From assembly GCA_964548565.1 (NCBI GenBank), contig CAZJTF010000036.1, forward strand, positions 1 through 28,617: a DNA stretch of 28,617 nucleotides, given 5' to 3'. A model generated the notes under the pieces. That model made no database searches, was not told the origin of the DNA, and saw only the letters and a list, made by a program, of their open reading frames with translations. This document shows positions 1 through 8,021 of the stretch, piece after piece. Source of the DNA: CAYLLT01 sp964548565 (GTDB lineage Bacteria; Planctomycetota; Phycisphaerae; UBA1845; PWPN01). The number at the start of each line of letters is the position of its first letter. Position 1 is the stretch's first letter. The position numbers and the translations under genes are program-made.

Positions 1-1
1 G

Positions 2-1195
2 CTCAAGCACCAGCAGAACGAGATCAGCGGCCAGATCGCCCACTACAAGAACCCCAAGAGCCGCTGGTTTCAGCAGGCGCTCGCGGAGGGCAGGCCCGAG
101 GCGGAGATCCGGGCCGAGGGCGAGAAGCTCGTTGCCGAGGTGGCCGCCCTCAAGAGCCGGATGAAGGAGCTCGACGGCGAGTTCAAGGACGTCACCGAGA
201 AGTTCGAGCAGGCGATGCTCACCGTCCCCCAACCGCCGGCGGACGAGGTGCCCGTCGGCAGGGACGAATCCGAAAATGTCGAGATCCGGCGTGTGGGTGA
301 GGTGCCGCAGTTCGGCTTCGAGCCAAAGGACCACGTCACCCTCATGACGCAGCTCGGTATGCTCGACATCGAGCGCGGCGTGAAGCTGGCCGGTGCACGC
401 AACTACGTCCTGCGCGGAGAGGGTGTGGCGCTGCACCAGGCGGTGCTCCGGCTGGCGGTGGACATGATGGTCCAGCGCGGGTTCGTGCAACTCGGCGTAC
501 CGGTGCTCGTCCGCGATGCGATGATGGTCGGAACCGGGTACTTCCCCGGCGGCGAGGAGCAGGCCTACCGCTGCGAACGCGACGAGATGAGTCTCGTCGG
601 CACCGCAGAAGTGCCGCTGACCGCGTACCACAGCGAAGAAATTCTTCGCGAGGATGAACTGCCCAAAAAGTACGTCGCCCTGAGCACATGCTTCCGACGC
701 GAGGCGGGAGCAGCCGGCAAGGACACGTACGGCCTTTACCGCATTCACCTGTTCGAGAAGGTCGAGCAGGTCATCGTCTGCCGCAACGACGAGCAGCTCT
801 CGAAGCAGCATCACGCGGAAATCGTGCAGAACGCCGAAGACCTGCTGGCGAAACTGGAACTTCCTTACCGTGTGATGAATGTCTGCACGGGTGATCTCGG
901 GCAGGGCCAGGTGCAGAAATTTGACATCGAAACGTGGATGCCGTCCCGGAAGGGCTACGGCGAGACGCACTCCGCTTCGCGGTTCCACGAGTACCAGGCG
1001 CGACGCCTGATGCTCCGCTACCGCGACGCCCGCAAGAACATTCAGTATTGCCACACGCTCAATAACACCGTGATTGCCAGTCCGCGCATCCTCATCCCGC
1101 TGGTGGAGAACCATCAGCAGGCGGACGGGACGATCCGGATTCCGGCAGCCCTGCGGCCATACATGGGCGGCCGAGAAGTGATCGGAGGTTCGTGA
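2..1195 (+). CDS. serS: Seryl-tRNA synthetase, 5' truncated by the window edge
   Basis: Charges tRNA-Ser with serine in the cytoplasm through a seryl-adenylate intermediate. The reading frame is open from base 2, so the start lies outside the window. The first ~65 visible residues are charged and helical and form the second half of the N-terminal tRNA-binding coiled coil (KNPKSRW, then E/K-rich). The class II core follows: motif 2 at FRREAGAAGKDTYGLYRIH, and the motif 3 region at GETHSASRFHEYQARRL and HTLNNTVIASPRILIPLVEN. The HTLNN version differs from the common HTLNGS form but keeps the layout. It ends PYMGGREVIGGS, normal for the family. A GGAGG inside its last codons (1184-1188) serves the next small ORF, which begins 1 base after the stop. 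The identity is certain; only the N-terminus is missing. Confidence 0.97.
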   Translation, partial: LKHQQNEISGQIAHYKNPKSRWFQQALAEGRPEAEIRAEGEKLVAEVAALKSRMKELDGEFKDVTEKFEQAMLTVPQPPADEVPVGRDESENVEIRRVGEVPQFGFEPKDHVTLMTQLGMLDIERGVKLAGARNYVLRGEGVALHQAVLRLAVDMMVQRGFVQLGVPVLVRDAMMVGTGYFPGGEEQAYRCERDEMSLVGTAEVPLTAYHSEEILREDELPKKYVALSTCFRREAGAAGKDTYGLYRIHLFEKVEQVIVCRNDEQLSKQHHAEIVQNAEDLLAKLELPYRVMNVCTGDLGQGQVQKFDIETWMPSRKGYGETHSASRFHEYQARRLMLRYRDARKNIQYCHTLNNTVIASPRILIPLVENHQQADGTIRIPAALRPYMGGREVIGGS

Positions 1196-1196
1196 C

Positions 1197-1367
1197 ATGG
1201 CCCGCACACAGGAAGAGACATTCGACCGGCTCGAAAACCTGGTCCGCCAGGCAGGCGGCTCGCTCCGGCGGGCCCGCATGCGCCTGGACGGCGTGATGCG
1301 GACGCTCGCCCGGGAGTACCGGGTGGACGGCGAGGCCTCGGAGGAGGGTTGGCGTCGCGCCAACTGA
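1197..1367 (+). CDS. Small basic protein (56 aa), unknown
   Basis: An ATG-started ORF of 56 codons begins 1 base after the serS stop, with a textbook GGAGG ribosome site 8 bases upstream (1184-1188), inside serS. The product begins MARTQEETFDRLENLV and is a charged, Arg-rich, probably helical peptide with no cysteines and no membrane segment. I do not recognise it. The placement suggests translation coupled to serS. The support is the ribosome site and tight spacing, not homology. It could also be a leader peptide for the genes downstream. Confidence 0.5.
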   Translation: MARTQEETFDRLENLVRQAGGSLRRARMRLDGVMRTLAREYRVDGEASEEGWRRAN

Positions 1368-1528
1368 TGCCGATGACGGTCGTTCACGACATCCGAGTGA
1401 ACGCGACGGGCCGACGCGTGGAGCGCGCCGGCCGGCATGTGTTCATCTTTCGCGAGCCGCCGGAGAGCCGGTGGCACCCCGCAGCGTCGTGTTCGGATCG
1501 GAAACAGGACCACTTAACGGCGTCGTGA
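1367..1528 (+). CDS. Possible small protein (53 aa), overlapping start
   Basis: The ATG at 1367 shares its A with the TGA stop of the preceding small ORF (TGATG), the classical arrangement for translational re-initiation. A second in-frame ATG lies two codons later. The product (MPMTVVHDIRVNATGRR...) is basic, ends in a polar tail and matches nothing I recognise. It stops 26 bases before the DAHP synthase start. No good ribosome site is present, so the case rests on the overlap alone. It may instead be non-coding leader in front of aroF. Confidence 0.3.
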   Translation: MPMTVVHDIRVNATGRRVERAGRHVFIFREPPESRWHPAASCSDRKQDHLTAS

Positions 1529-1554
1529 ACGCCCGGACAGAATTGGAGTCAGAC

Positions 1555-2574
1555 ATGATCGTCGTCATGCAGGAAGGTTGTACAAAGGACCAGGTCGATC
1601 ACGTGGTCAAGCTCGTTCGCGAGATGGGCCTCAAGGATCACGTCATCGTCGGAACGGAACGCACCGTCGTCGCGGTGATCGGCGACGACCGTTTCAAGGA
1701 TCGCGACGCGCTGGGGACGTGCCCCGGTGTCGATCGTGTCGTGCCGATCCTCGCCCCGTACAAAATCGCAAGCAAGCAGGCGCACCCGGAGCCGACCGTC
1801 ATCAAGCTTGGCGGAGCGCTCGGCGCCAGCGTCGGCGGCAAGAAGATCTGCTACACGGCCGGCCCGTGCAGCGTCGAAGACCGACCGAAGCTGCTGGAGT
1901 GCGCCCATGCCGTCCGCGAGGCCGGCGCCACCTGCCTGCGGGGCGGAGCCTACAAGCCGCGGACGGATCCCTACCAGTTCCAGGGGCTCGGCGAGAAGGG
2001 CCTCGAAATCCTGGCCGAGGCGCGCGAGGAGACCGGCCTGGCCGTCGTCACCGAGGTCATGAGCATCGACCAGGTGGAACTCGTCGCGAAATACGCGGAC
2101 GTGCTGCAGGTCGGCACGCGGAACATGCACAATTTCAACCTGCTCGTCGCGTGCGGCAAGGTCAAAAAGCCCGTGCTCCTCAAGCGCGGCTGGAGCGCCA
2201 CGCTGAACGAGTTTCTCCTGGCGGCCGAGTACATCATCAACGCGGGCAACGAAAACGTCATCCTTTGTGAGCGCGGCATCCGCACGCACGAGGATTACGT
2301 ACGCAATACGCTGCCGCTGGCGATCGTCCCGGCGGTGAAGCGCGAATCGCACCTGCCGATCATCGTGGACCCGTCGCAGGGCACCGGTCACGCCTACATG
2401 GTGCCGTCAATGTGCCGGGCATCGGTCGCGGCCGGCGCTGACGGTATCATCGTCGAGGTCCACCAGGACCCGGCGCACGCGCTGACGGATGGCGGCCAGT
2501 CCATCACGCCGGAGGTCTTCGCGAAGACTGTGCGCGAGTGCCGTGCCGTCGCCGAGGCGGTCGGGAGAGAGTAG
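1555..2574 (+). CDS. aroF: 3-deoxy-7-phosphoheptulonate (DAHP) synthase, type I-beta
   Basis: First enzyme of the shikimate pathway: condenses phosphoenolpyruvate with erythrose 4-phosphate. The 339-residue length fits the I-beta family with an N-terminal ferredoxin-like (ACT-like) regulatory domain (residues 1-70), as in Thermotoga maritima AroF, so feedback control by aromatic amino acids is plausible. The barrel carries RGGAYKPRTDPYQFQGLG (129-146, substrate loop) and AGPCSVED. By the Thermotoga numbering offset (+3), metal ligands would be Cys105, residue 275, Glu301 and Asp312; residue 275 is Gln (DPSQGTGH) rather than the usual His, with a His at 279. The start at 1555 is chosen because GGAG (1545-1548) sits 6 bases upstream; the frame is open further 5' without a better site. 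Confidence 0.95.
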   Translation: MIVVMQEGCTKDQVDHVVKLVREMGLKDHVIVGTERTVVAVIGDDRFKDRDALGTCPGVDRVVPILAPYKIASKQAHPEPTVIKLGGALGASVGGKKICYTAGPCSVEDRPKLLECAHAVREAGATCLRGGAYKPRTDPYQFQGLGEKGLEILAEAREETGLAVVTEVMSIDQVELVAKYADVLQVGTRNMHNFNLLVACGKVKKPVLLKRGWSATLNEFLLAAEYIINAGNENVILCERGIRTHEDYVRNTLPLAIVPAVKRESHLPIIVDPSQGTGHAYMVPSMCRASVAAGADGIIVEVHQDPAHALTDGGQSITPEVFAKTVRECRAVAEAVGRE

Positions 2575-2657
2575 CCGCACAGTCAGCGCGCGATGTCCAC
2601 TGCCCCTCGGCGGCGCACGGGCGGCACAGCGCCTGCCAACTCAGGACGGTGCAGCCG

Positions 2658-3635
2658 ATGTCCACCGGCTTCGGGCCCCGGGATGTCCGTACGGCCGCCG
2701 AGTACGTGGCGCGCACGGCGCAGCGCGTGCATATCAATACCGCCGCCATCGACGCCTGGGCGGAGGCGGTCGATCCCGCGCGGATTCAACCGGCGCCACG
2801 TCCCGCGGAACTGCGCTTCCAGGGCTCACCGGACGAGATCGCGCGTTGGGTGCTCCTGCTCGATGCGCTGAATTTCTGCTTCTGGAGCGACGCGGAACCG
2901 GCCTGGTCGATTGACTACCGCCGTCGCACCTGGTCGCGCTACGGCGCGCTTGTCGCAGCGCTGCATCGCGCGGTCGCCGAGGATCGCCGCTGGCTCCAGC
3001 CCGGCCGCTGGGCCGACGCGACCGCAGACGATCTCGAGCGGCTGTTCGCCGGGGGTGGGCGGATTCCACTGCTTGAGGAGCGTCGTCGAATCCTGAACGA
3101 AACCGGCTGCGTTGCGCTGGATCGCTGGCACGGCGAGCCGATCCGGCTGGCCGAGGAGGCACAATTCGACGCATCTCGGCTCGTGTTCCTCGTGGTCGAG
3201 AGTTTCCCATCATTTCGTGACGTGCCGACGTATGGAGGTGTCCCCACGCCCCTGCTCAAGCGCGCGCAGATCCTGGCGGCAGATCTCGCAGAGACGTGGG
3301 GAGCATCACGCGGACCCGCCATGGATGGGCTTGCATCCCTCACCGCGTTCGCGGACTATCGTATCCCGCAGGTTCTCAGGCACCTGCACATCCTGCGGTT
3401 GGAAAGCGCCTTGGAGGCGGCAATCGAAGCACGGCAGTTGGTCGAGCGATCGAGCCCCGAGGAAGTCGAGATTCGCGCCTGCAGCATCCATGCCGTGGAG
3501 CTGATGTGCAGAGCCCTCGGTTCGCGAAAACACGCAGCCGTTCCCGCCTGGAGACTGGACGAATACCTATGGGCACGTTCCCACGATGCCGATGTCGCCG
3601 TACAGCATCACCGCACGCTGAGCTCCTGCTACTGA
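2658..3635 (+). CDS. Queuosine salvage protein (Qng1, DUF2419 family)
   Basis: The family hydrolyses queuosine 5'-phosphate to release queuine base for tRNA modification. The 325-residue product has the family landmarks in order: DALNFCFW (~70-77), FPSFRD (~186-191), LLKRAQILAADL (~201-212) and LTAFADYRIPQVLRHLHIL (~228-246), whose acidic residue belongs to the active-site region in characterised members. It ends with helices typical of the glycosylase-like fold. The ATG at 2658 is preferred because the conserved region begins just after it; the frame is open to 2538 but that extension is Arg-rich and unlike the family. The ribosome site is weak. The 3' end overlaps the next gene by 67 bases, suggesting co-expression, although no functional link is known. 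Confidence 0.88.
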   Translation: MSTGFGPRDVRTAAEYVARTAQRVHINTAAIDAWAEAVDPARIQPAPRPAELRFQGSPDEIARWVLLLDALNFCFWSDAEPAWSIDYRRRTWSRYGALVAALHRAVAEDRRWLQPGRWADATADDLERLFAGGGRIPLLEERRRILNETGCVALDRWHGEPIRLAEEAQFDASRLVFLVVESFPSFRDVPTYGGVPTPLLKRAQILAADLAETWGASRGPAMDGLASLTAFADYRIPQVLRHLHILRLESALEAAIEARQLVERSSPEEVEIRACSIHAVELMCRALGSRKHAAVPAWRLDEYLWARSHDADVAVQHHRTLSSCY

Positions 3636-4465
3636 CGCTTGTCGCGGCATTGGCGGCCACTGCCGGTTGTGCGGCCGATCGCGCGGAGCCGGCCCGCACG
3701 GAGCAGACGCCGCTCCCCTCGCCGGCGCCGGTCCCGCAGACGCGCGAAGCCACCGCGCCGCAGCGCCCGGCCGCTGAACGCATCGCCGATGATCCCGTGG
3801 CGTTCCTGGAAGACGTCTACCAGCGGGCAAATGCGCTCGATCAGTACCGCCTGACCTTCTACCGCCAGGAGCGGCTCGGGCTCATTCCGCGACTGGGTCC
3901 AATGGAAAAGATCGAAGCCGCCTTCCGAAAAACGCCCTTCAGCGTGAAGTTCGTCTGGGAGAACGAGGATCCCGACTACTGGGAGTCGGTGTATGTCGAG
4001 GCCAGGAACAACAACAAGCTGATTGTGCGCGAGCGCAAAGGCGTGCTCGGTCTGCCGCCGGTCACGCGCACGCTGGACGTGAACGATCCCGTCAAACTCG
4101 GGCGCGGCAAGAACCCGATCACCGACTTCGGGCTCGCCCAGGTCGCGCGGCGGAGCCTGCTCCCGTTCCAGGACCCGGATATCGCCCGCGTGATGACCAT
4201 CGGGTACAGGGGGATCGTGAACCTCGAGCCGATCAACCGGCCGGCGCACCACCTGCGGGTCGAGCGGCCCGCGGTCAAGGACATCCGCTACACGCGCCAG
4301 GATTTCTACGTCGACACCGAGACGCTTCTTCCATCCGGTACGGACCTCTACACGCCCAACGGCAAACTCGACGCGCTGTACCGCTACACCAACGTACGCA
4401 CAGACGTGCGGCTCACCGATGCCGACTTCGCGATGGGAAGGACCGGCGCAGTGACGAAGCGGTAG
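3569..4465 (+). CDS. DUF1571-family outer/periplasmic lipoprotein
   Basis: A 298-residue exported protein of the DUF1571 family, abundant in Planctomycetes and of unknown function. An N-terminal basic stretch and hydrophobic segment (~19-30) run into LAATAGC, a somewhat relaxed lipobox, so lipidation at that Cys is likely. A Pro-rich linker follows. The family core includes DQYRLTFYRQERLG (~92-105), TPFSVKFVWENEDPDYWESVYVEARNNNK, and NPITDFGLAQVARR, the equivalent of the family's 'RYPITxxG' signature. The start (ATG 3569) lies inside the preceding gene and has no strong ribosome site, which fits translational coupling. Downstream it converges on the next gene with a 122-base gap. Confidence 0.82.
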   Translation: MGTFPRCRCRRTASPHAELLLLTLVAALAATAGCAADRAEPARTEQTPLPSPAPVPQTREATAPQRPAAERIADDPVAFLEDVYQRANALDQYRLTFYRQERLGLIPRLGPMEKIEAAFRKTPFSVKFVWENEDPDYWESVYVEARNNNKLIVRERKGVLGLPPVTRTLDVNDPVKLGRGKNPITDFGLAQVARRSLLPFQDPDIARVMTIGYRGIVNLEPINRPAHHLRVERPAVKDIRYTRQDFYVDTETLLPSGTDLYTPNGKLDALYRYTNVRTDVRLTDADFAMGRTGAVTKR

Positions 4466-4587
4466 AGATTCCGCGAGAACATATGTCATTGCAGGGGGCG
4501 CGGGGCGGGCGAGTTACGCAGCCGGCAGATTCCTCGCTCCCCCGAATGAGGCACCAACCCTCTGCCTCCCTCGCGCTCTGCCCGCCC

Positions 4588-6984
4588 TCACTTCTGTTTC
4601 GGCTGAACCGGCCAGAAAACGTAATCGTCGGAGCCGCCCTGCTTTGCCGAATCCGAATCATCCCAGCGCGCCGCATGCACGCCGCCATCATCGATCGCGT
4701 TCTCTGAGGACGAGTAAATGGTTGGCCCGGCCGGGGTCAGGCGGTAGTTGAAGTCGCCTCCCGTGAACGGATCTTTACGCATCGTCGCGCACTCCTCCGG
4801 CAGCTCGTCGAGGGTTGCCGGCCAGCGTCCGTTTGCCGCATGGAACAGATGAACGGAGTAGGTCAGCTGCGTCGCCTGGCGCGAGGCCTCGTTACGCGCC
4901 ATCAGCTTGTACGCCCGGCTGAGATCCGGCAGCAGGAGTCGCGTAATGGGACTGACGGAGTGGTATTTCTTCGTCAGTTTCTCCAGGTCGGCGGCACGGA
5001 CCTGTGGATAGCCGGTACGCCACAATGTGTCGAACTGCTTCGCGAATTCACGGTATGCCTGCGCCGTTTTCATCCCATCCTCAGGCTTCATGAGTCGGAG
5101 CGACCAGAGGTTCAGGGTGTCCGAACCGCTCTGGCCGGACGTCGCGCTCACGAGCTGTTTCGCGACCGTGTCGTTGACCAGCATTTTCCCATCGGCGTTC
5201 TTGACGAACAGTCGCTGAATCACATCCAGGCCCATTGCTGTTTCACCGCCCAACCAGCCGTCGGGCTGGTCCGGCGGGCGATCGTAGCCCCGGAGAACAT
5301 CAAGGCCGGCCTGCAGTTGCTCCGCCGTCCAGGCGCCGTGGCCGAGCGCCTGCCGGATCGAGTCTCTGGCCATGCTTTGCTCGGCGACACCGACCAGATG
5401 GTGAATCAGCGTCGGACCCTGCAGCAGGTGCGAGGCCCCCCGCAGCGAGGTCTCCACGTTCCCGATCATCCGCTCCGGAACGAGCTGTCCGCCCTCGGCC
5501 CGCCATGCGTCATCCATCGCAAGCTTCACGAGCGCGCGGTGCTGAGCAAGCCCCGGCAGCAGAATCTCGTACAGCATCGGTCGGCCGCCTGGTGCCTCAG
5601 CGATCTGCCGTTCGGTGAACCCCAGCGGCATCACGTACTGCTCGAGTCGGGCAGCCTCGCGGAACCACTCGAGGAGATTGGCCGTGGACTGCGCGGCCGC
5701 CTCCCACTGCGGGTGAGTCGCCGGGTCCCACGGGTACGGGTCGCCCTTGTACTCACCGTTGAACATGCTGTCGATCGTGTCCGGCCACCAGGGTTTCGCA
5801 CCCGGGGGGTCGTCCGGCATTGCCAGGAATCCCGCGTATGCATCGTAGGCGTTTCCCTCTGTGGGCAGGACGATCTGCTCGTTGAGCCAAGCGAGGTAAT
5901 CGACGGGCTGATCCCAATCGGGAGCCGGAGCGAATGCGGTGGCCGTCGCGGCGTTGTCGACGGCAACGGCAATCGCATCACCGCCGTTTGCGGCGACCGC
6001 GTCAGACGGAGCCTGCTCCGCACCGAACGCGAGCGCGTCCCAGCCGGTCGGCTGCGGTTCGTCCGCCGAAGCGGGCTCGCCGGTTACGCTCTGCGAGCGA
6101 CTGACCAGAGAGGGCTCGCTGGTTCCAAAGCGGGCACCCGGCGTGACCGCGTACACCATGAGGTAATCGCCCTCGGCCGTCCGGGCGACGGTCGGGGACG
6201 CACCATGATCAATACAGACACCCTCCTTGTGCCAGCTGGTGAGATCACGCGAGCTGTACGCAGTAATGCCGCCCTCCGTGCCCGCGAAAAGGCGGATCAG
6301 GCCACCGCCGGCGTCGACGAGGCATTCCACACGCGGGACGTCGAGGGCTTCATGGAACTCGCGAAACACCCGGCCATCGCCACTGACCATGTGCCGGACA
6401 GGCTCGCGGCGCTCGACAGGTGCTTTGACCGGGGTCAGGTAGAGGTGAATCGACCGGCCGAGACGCACGGCCACGGGGCGGACGTCTCCGGGCTCACGGC
6501 AGGGAATACGCACACGGCGGTCCCATTCGTAGTGCAGCCCATCGCGCGTCACCGCTGCGCCGACAAAGCCCTGCCCCCTTCCCGCACTTCGATCATCGCG
6601 ACTGTAGAAGTACATGCGGACAGTTCCAAGCGGCCCTGCGACGAGCGCGGGATTCGACGGCTGCAGTCTCGCACCCGCCTCACCCAGCACGACGGGCTGG
6701 GCAGCCAGCCAGGTGCGTCCGCTATCCCGCGAGCGGGAAACGAGGATGGAAGGCCTGGACGACACGGCGTTGAAGGCAGCGAGCACCGGGCCGTTCGGCA
6801 CTGCGAGGATTGCGGGAGATGCCGAATGTTCGGCAAACAGACCCGCATCCATGAAGGTCGACCCATCGTTCGAGCGGGCGAGGCGGAGCATCGGGGCATC
6901 AGCCGTCTCAGCCCCTCTCACCGACCCACAGGCAACAAGAAGTGCCGCGCCGATACCGGCCAGAAAGCGGCCCTTGCAGGTCAT
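4588..6984 (-). CDS. Lipoprotein: propeller-like N-terminus fused to planctomycete C-terminal module
   Basis: A 798-residue exported protein. The start is set by GGGAG 6 bases upstream of ATG 6984. A signal peptide ends in LVAC (16-19), a perfect lipobox. Residues ~30-290 hold five repeats of the type S/T-x-D-G-x-x-aromatic (SNDGSTF 38-44; SRDSGRTW 85-92; TRDGLHYEW ~147-154; SGDGRVF ~201; SSRDLTSW ~244-251), one of them a true BNR/Asp-box, as in five-bladed glycosidase or sialidase-like propellers. An Ala/Pro linker (~300-355) leads to a second part with DYLAWLNEQ, FREAARLEQY and, near the end, a pseudopilin-like stretch (NGRWPATLDELP, DPFTGGDFNY, IYSSSENAIDDGG). I recognise the latter as common in planctomycete exported proteins without known function. 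Whether the propeller binds or cleaves a glycan cannot be told. Confidence 0.85.
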   Translation of the reverse strand: MTCKGRFLAGIGAALLVACGSVRGAETADAPMLRLARSNDGSTFMDAGLFAEHSASPAILAVPNGPVLAAFNAVSSRPSILVSRSRDSGRTWLAAQPVVLGEAGARLQPSNPALVAGPLGTVRMYFYSRDDRSAGRGQGFVGAAVTRDGLHYEWDRRVRIPCREPGDVRPVAVRLGRSIHLYLTPVKAPVERREPVRHMVSGDGRVFREFHEALDVPRVECLVDAGGGLIRLFAGTEGGITAYSSRDLTSWHKEGVCIDHGASPTVARTAEGDYLMVYAVTPGARFGTSEPSLVSRSQSVTGEPASADEPQPTGWDALAFGAEQAPSDAVAANGGDAIAVAVDNAATATAFAPAPDWDQPVDYLAWLNEQIVLPTEGNAYDAYAGFLAMPDDPPGAKPWWPDTIDSMFNGEYKGDPYPWDPATHPQWEAAAQSTANLLEWFREAARLEQYVMPLGFTERQIAEAPGGRPMLYEILLPGLAQHRALVKLAMDDAWRAEGGQLVPERMIGNVETSLRGASHLLQGPTLIHHLVGVAEQSMARDSIRQALGHGAWTAEQLQAGLDVLRGYDRPPDQPDGWLGGETAMGLDVIQRLFVKNADGKMLVNDTVAKQLVSATSGQSGSDTLNLWSLRLMKPEDGMKTAQAYREFAKQFDTLWRTGYPQVRAADLEKLTKKYHSVSPITRLLLPDLSRAYKLMARNEASRQATQLTYSVHLFHAANGRWPATLDELPEECATMRKDPFTGGDFNYRLTPAGPTIYSSSENAIDDGGVHAARWDDSDSAKQGGSDDYVFWPVQPKQK

Positions 6985-7042
6985 AGGATTCTCCCGTTGC
7001 GTAGGAGGCGCCAAGCCGCGCGCGGCCTGACCTTACCTGGAA

Positions 7043-7071
7043 TTGCGCGGGCACCCATCAAACCTTACAAT
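7043..7071 (+). promoter_or_regulatory. Candidate sigma70-type promoter
   Basis: TTGCGC (7043-7048), a 17-base spacer and TACAAT (7066-7071) match -35 and -10 elements (4/6 and 5/6). It points at the decayed reading frames starting at 7102. Divergent to the lipoprotein gene at 6984. Confidence 0.45.
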
Positions 7072-7101
7072 GAAACGCGGAGGCAGATTGGAGACAGCAA
7101 C

Positions 7102-7461
7102 ATGCGATACAACCGCTTGGTGCCAATGGGATTCGGGATGTCGGTGCGGCCGTGGCGATGGCCAGCGGTGTGAACGATATCGTCTACCCGCTCACCACAT
7201 ACAAGGGACAGCTTGTCGCGGGCGGTGACTTCACGGTCGCCGGCGGCGCGGTATCGGCCCACCTGGCGCGATGGGGCGTCGTAGATACCGACCAGGACGG
7301 CGTGCATGTGAGCAACCCGCGACCCCGGACCGCGGTTCTGTCTGTGCGGGTGCGGGACGGCCGCCATTGCACCGCTGACAGTGCTCCTGATGCACTTCCT
7401 GGAGCCGTCCTGGCGACGTGGGTCGCCCTGCGGGATGGAACGGCGCCTGCTCAGGAAGTGA
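7102..7461 (+). pseudogene. Frameshifted remnant of a propeller-repeat exported protein gene
   Basis: The stretch keeps a promoter-like pair (7043-7071), GGAG (7090-7093) and an ATG at 7102, but no continuous frame. From about 7165 one frame reads VNDIVYPLTTYKGQLVAGGD followed by FTVAGG and LARWG, the signature of tandem 'ARWDG...VYAL...AGGDF' propeller repeats seen in large planctomycete and other environmental bacterial proteins, then DTDQDGV, a calcium-binding-like motif that often follows these repeats. The upstream portion (NRLVPMG...) looks like the preceding repeat read in another frame. Another frame (7312-7461) ends in a Cys/Gly-rich and hydrophobic stretch (CGCGTAAIAPLTVLLM) then basic residues, reminiscent of a C-terminal sorting tail. 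Most of the gene must have been deleted. The repeat match is by eye; the frame assignments are inference. Confidence 0.5.
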
Positions 7462-7933
7462 ACGGATTTGCCCCGGTAGCGTTCTCGCGGAACCGATGGA
7501 AGCCGTCCAGAGTCGGCATGCCGGCAACCAGCAGAATCACGGAAACCGCGCCCGCCGCCAGACCCGTGTAATTGCCCGTCAACAGAAAAATCACCACGCC
7601 GAACAGGCCGAATGATTCTGACATCGCCGAGCGAATCAACGTGAGCGTGTTGTACGCAGGAATGGCCTCCGCCGGCTGAGCGGAAGGATTGTCGGCGAAC
7701 TGTTGCCGGACGCGCGACAGCGTCACCGTGCGGAGCGCGAAGTACCCGGAGATCTGCGCAAGCCCGACGGCTCCCAGCGCCAGCAGGAGCATCTTCTCCA
7801 TCGAGCCGGGATTCGGTACCAGCGGGGCGAGCACCAGTGACACACCCGCGAAGATGACAATCCCGGCAATCATCGCCAGCACAATGAGACGGGTGGGCGT
7901 GAGGGGTACGTTGGAGCCGAAGTCATCCGCCAT
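7451..7933 (-). CDS. Four-TM membrane protein, unknown
   Basis: A 160-residue protein with a short polar N-terminus and four clear hydrophobic segments (~15-38, 46-68, ~108-124 and ~126-143), arranged as two hairpins around a polar loop (residues ~70-105) that contains RQQFADNPSAQPAE. There are no enzyme motifs. ATG 7933 has a GGGAGG ribosome site 7 bases upstream, so the start is secure. Its 3' end overlaps the edge of the decayed gene on the other strand by 11 bases. I do not recognise the family; similar small four-TM proteins are frequent in planctomycete genomes. Confidence 0.8.
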   Translation of the reverse strand: MADDFGSNVPLTPTRLIVLAMIAGIVIFAGVSLVLAPLVPNPGSMEKMLLLALGAVGLAQISGYFALRTVTLSRVRQQFADNPSAQPAEAIPAYNTLTLIRSAMSESFGLFGVVIFLLTGNYTGLAAGAVSVILLVAGMPTLDGFHRFRENATGANPFTS

Positions 7934-8021
7934 GATCTGCCTCCCGGTTGATTAACCTGCGCAGACAGATTCTGACAGCGGAGCCGGGGTTCCGCAAGGC
8001 CTCCTCACACTGTGCCGGCAC

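Noticed and set aside
4466..4587. GC-rich complementary stretches between the convergent DUF1571 and lipoprotein genes, considered as a bidirectional terminator
   Set aside because: Pairing is patchy (GGGCGAG with CTCGCTC) and not followed by a T-run; I see no clear element in this gap.
4840..7173. 777-codon plus-strand frame
   Set aside because: Antisense to the propeller-fusion lipoprotein, which has a signal peptide, lipobox, ribosome site and domain signatures; the plus frame has none.
7971..7995. GCGGA/TCCGC hairpin between the four-TM protein gene and the YbaK-like gene, considered as a terminator
   Set aside because: Stem of only five pairs and no T-tract on either strand.
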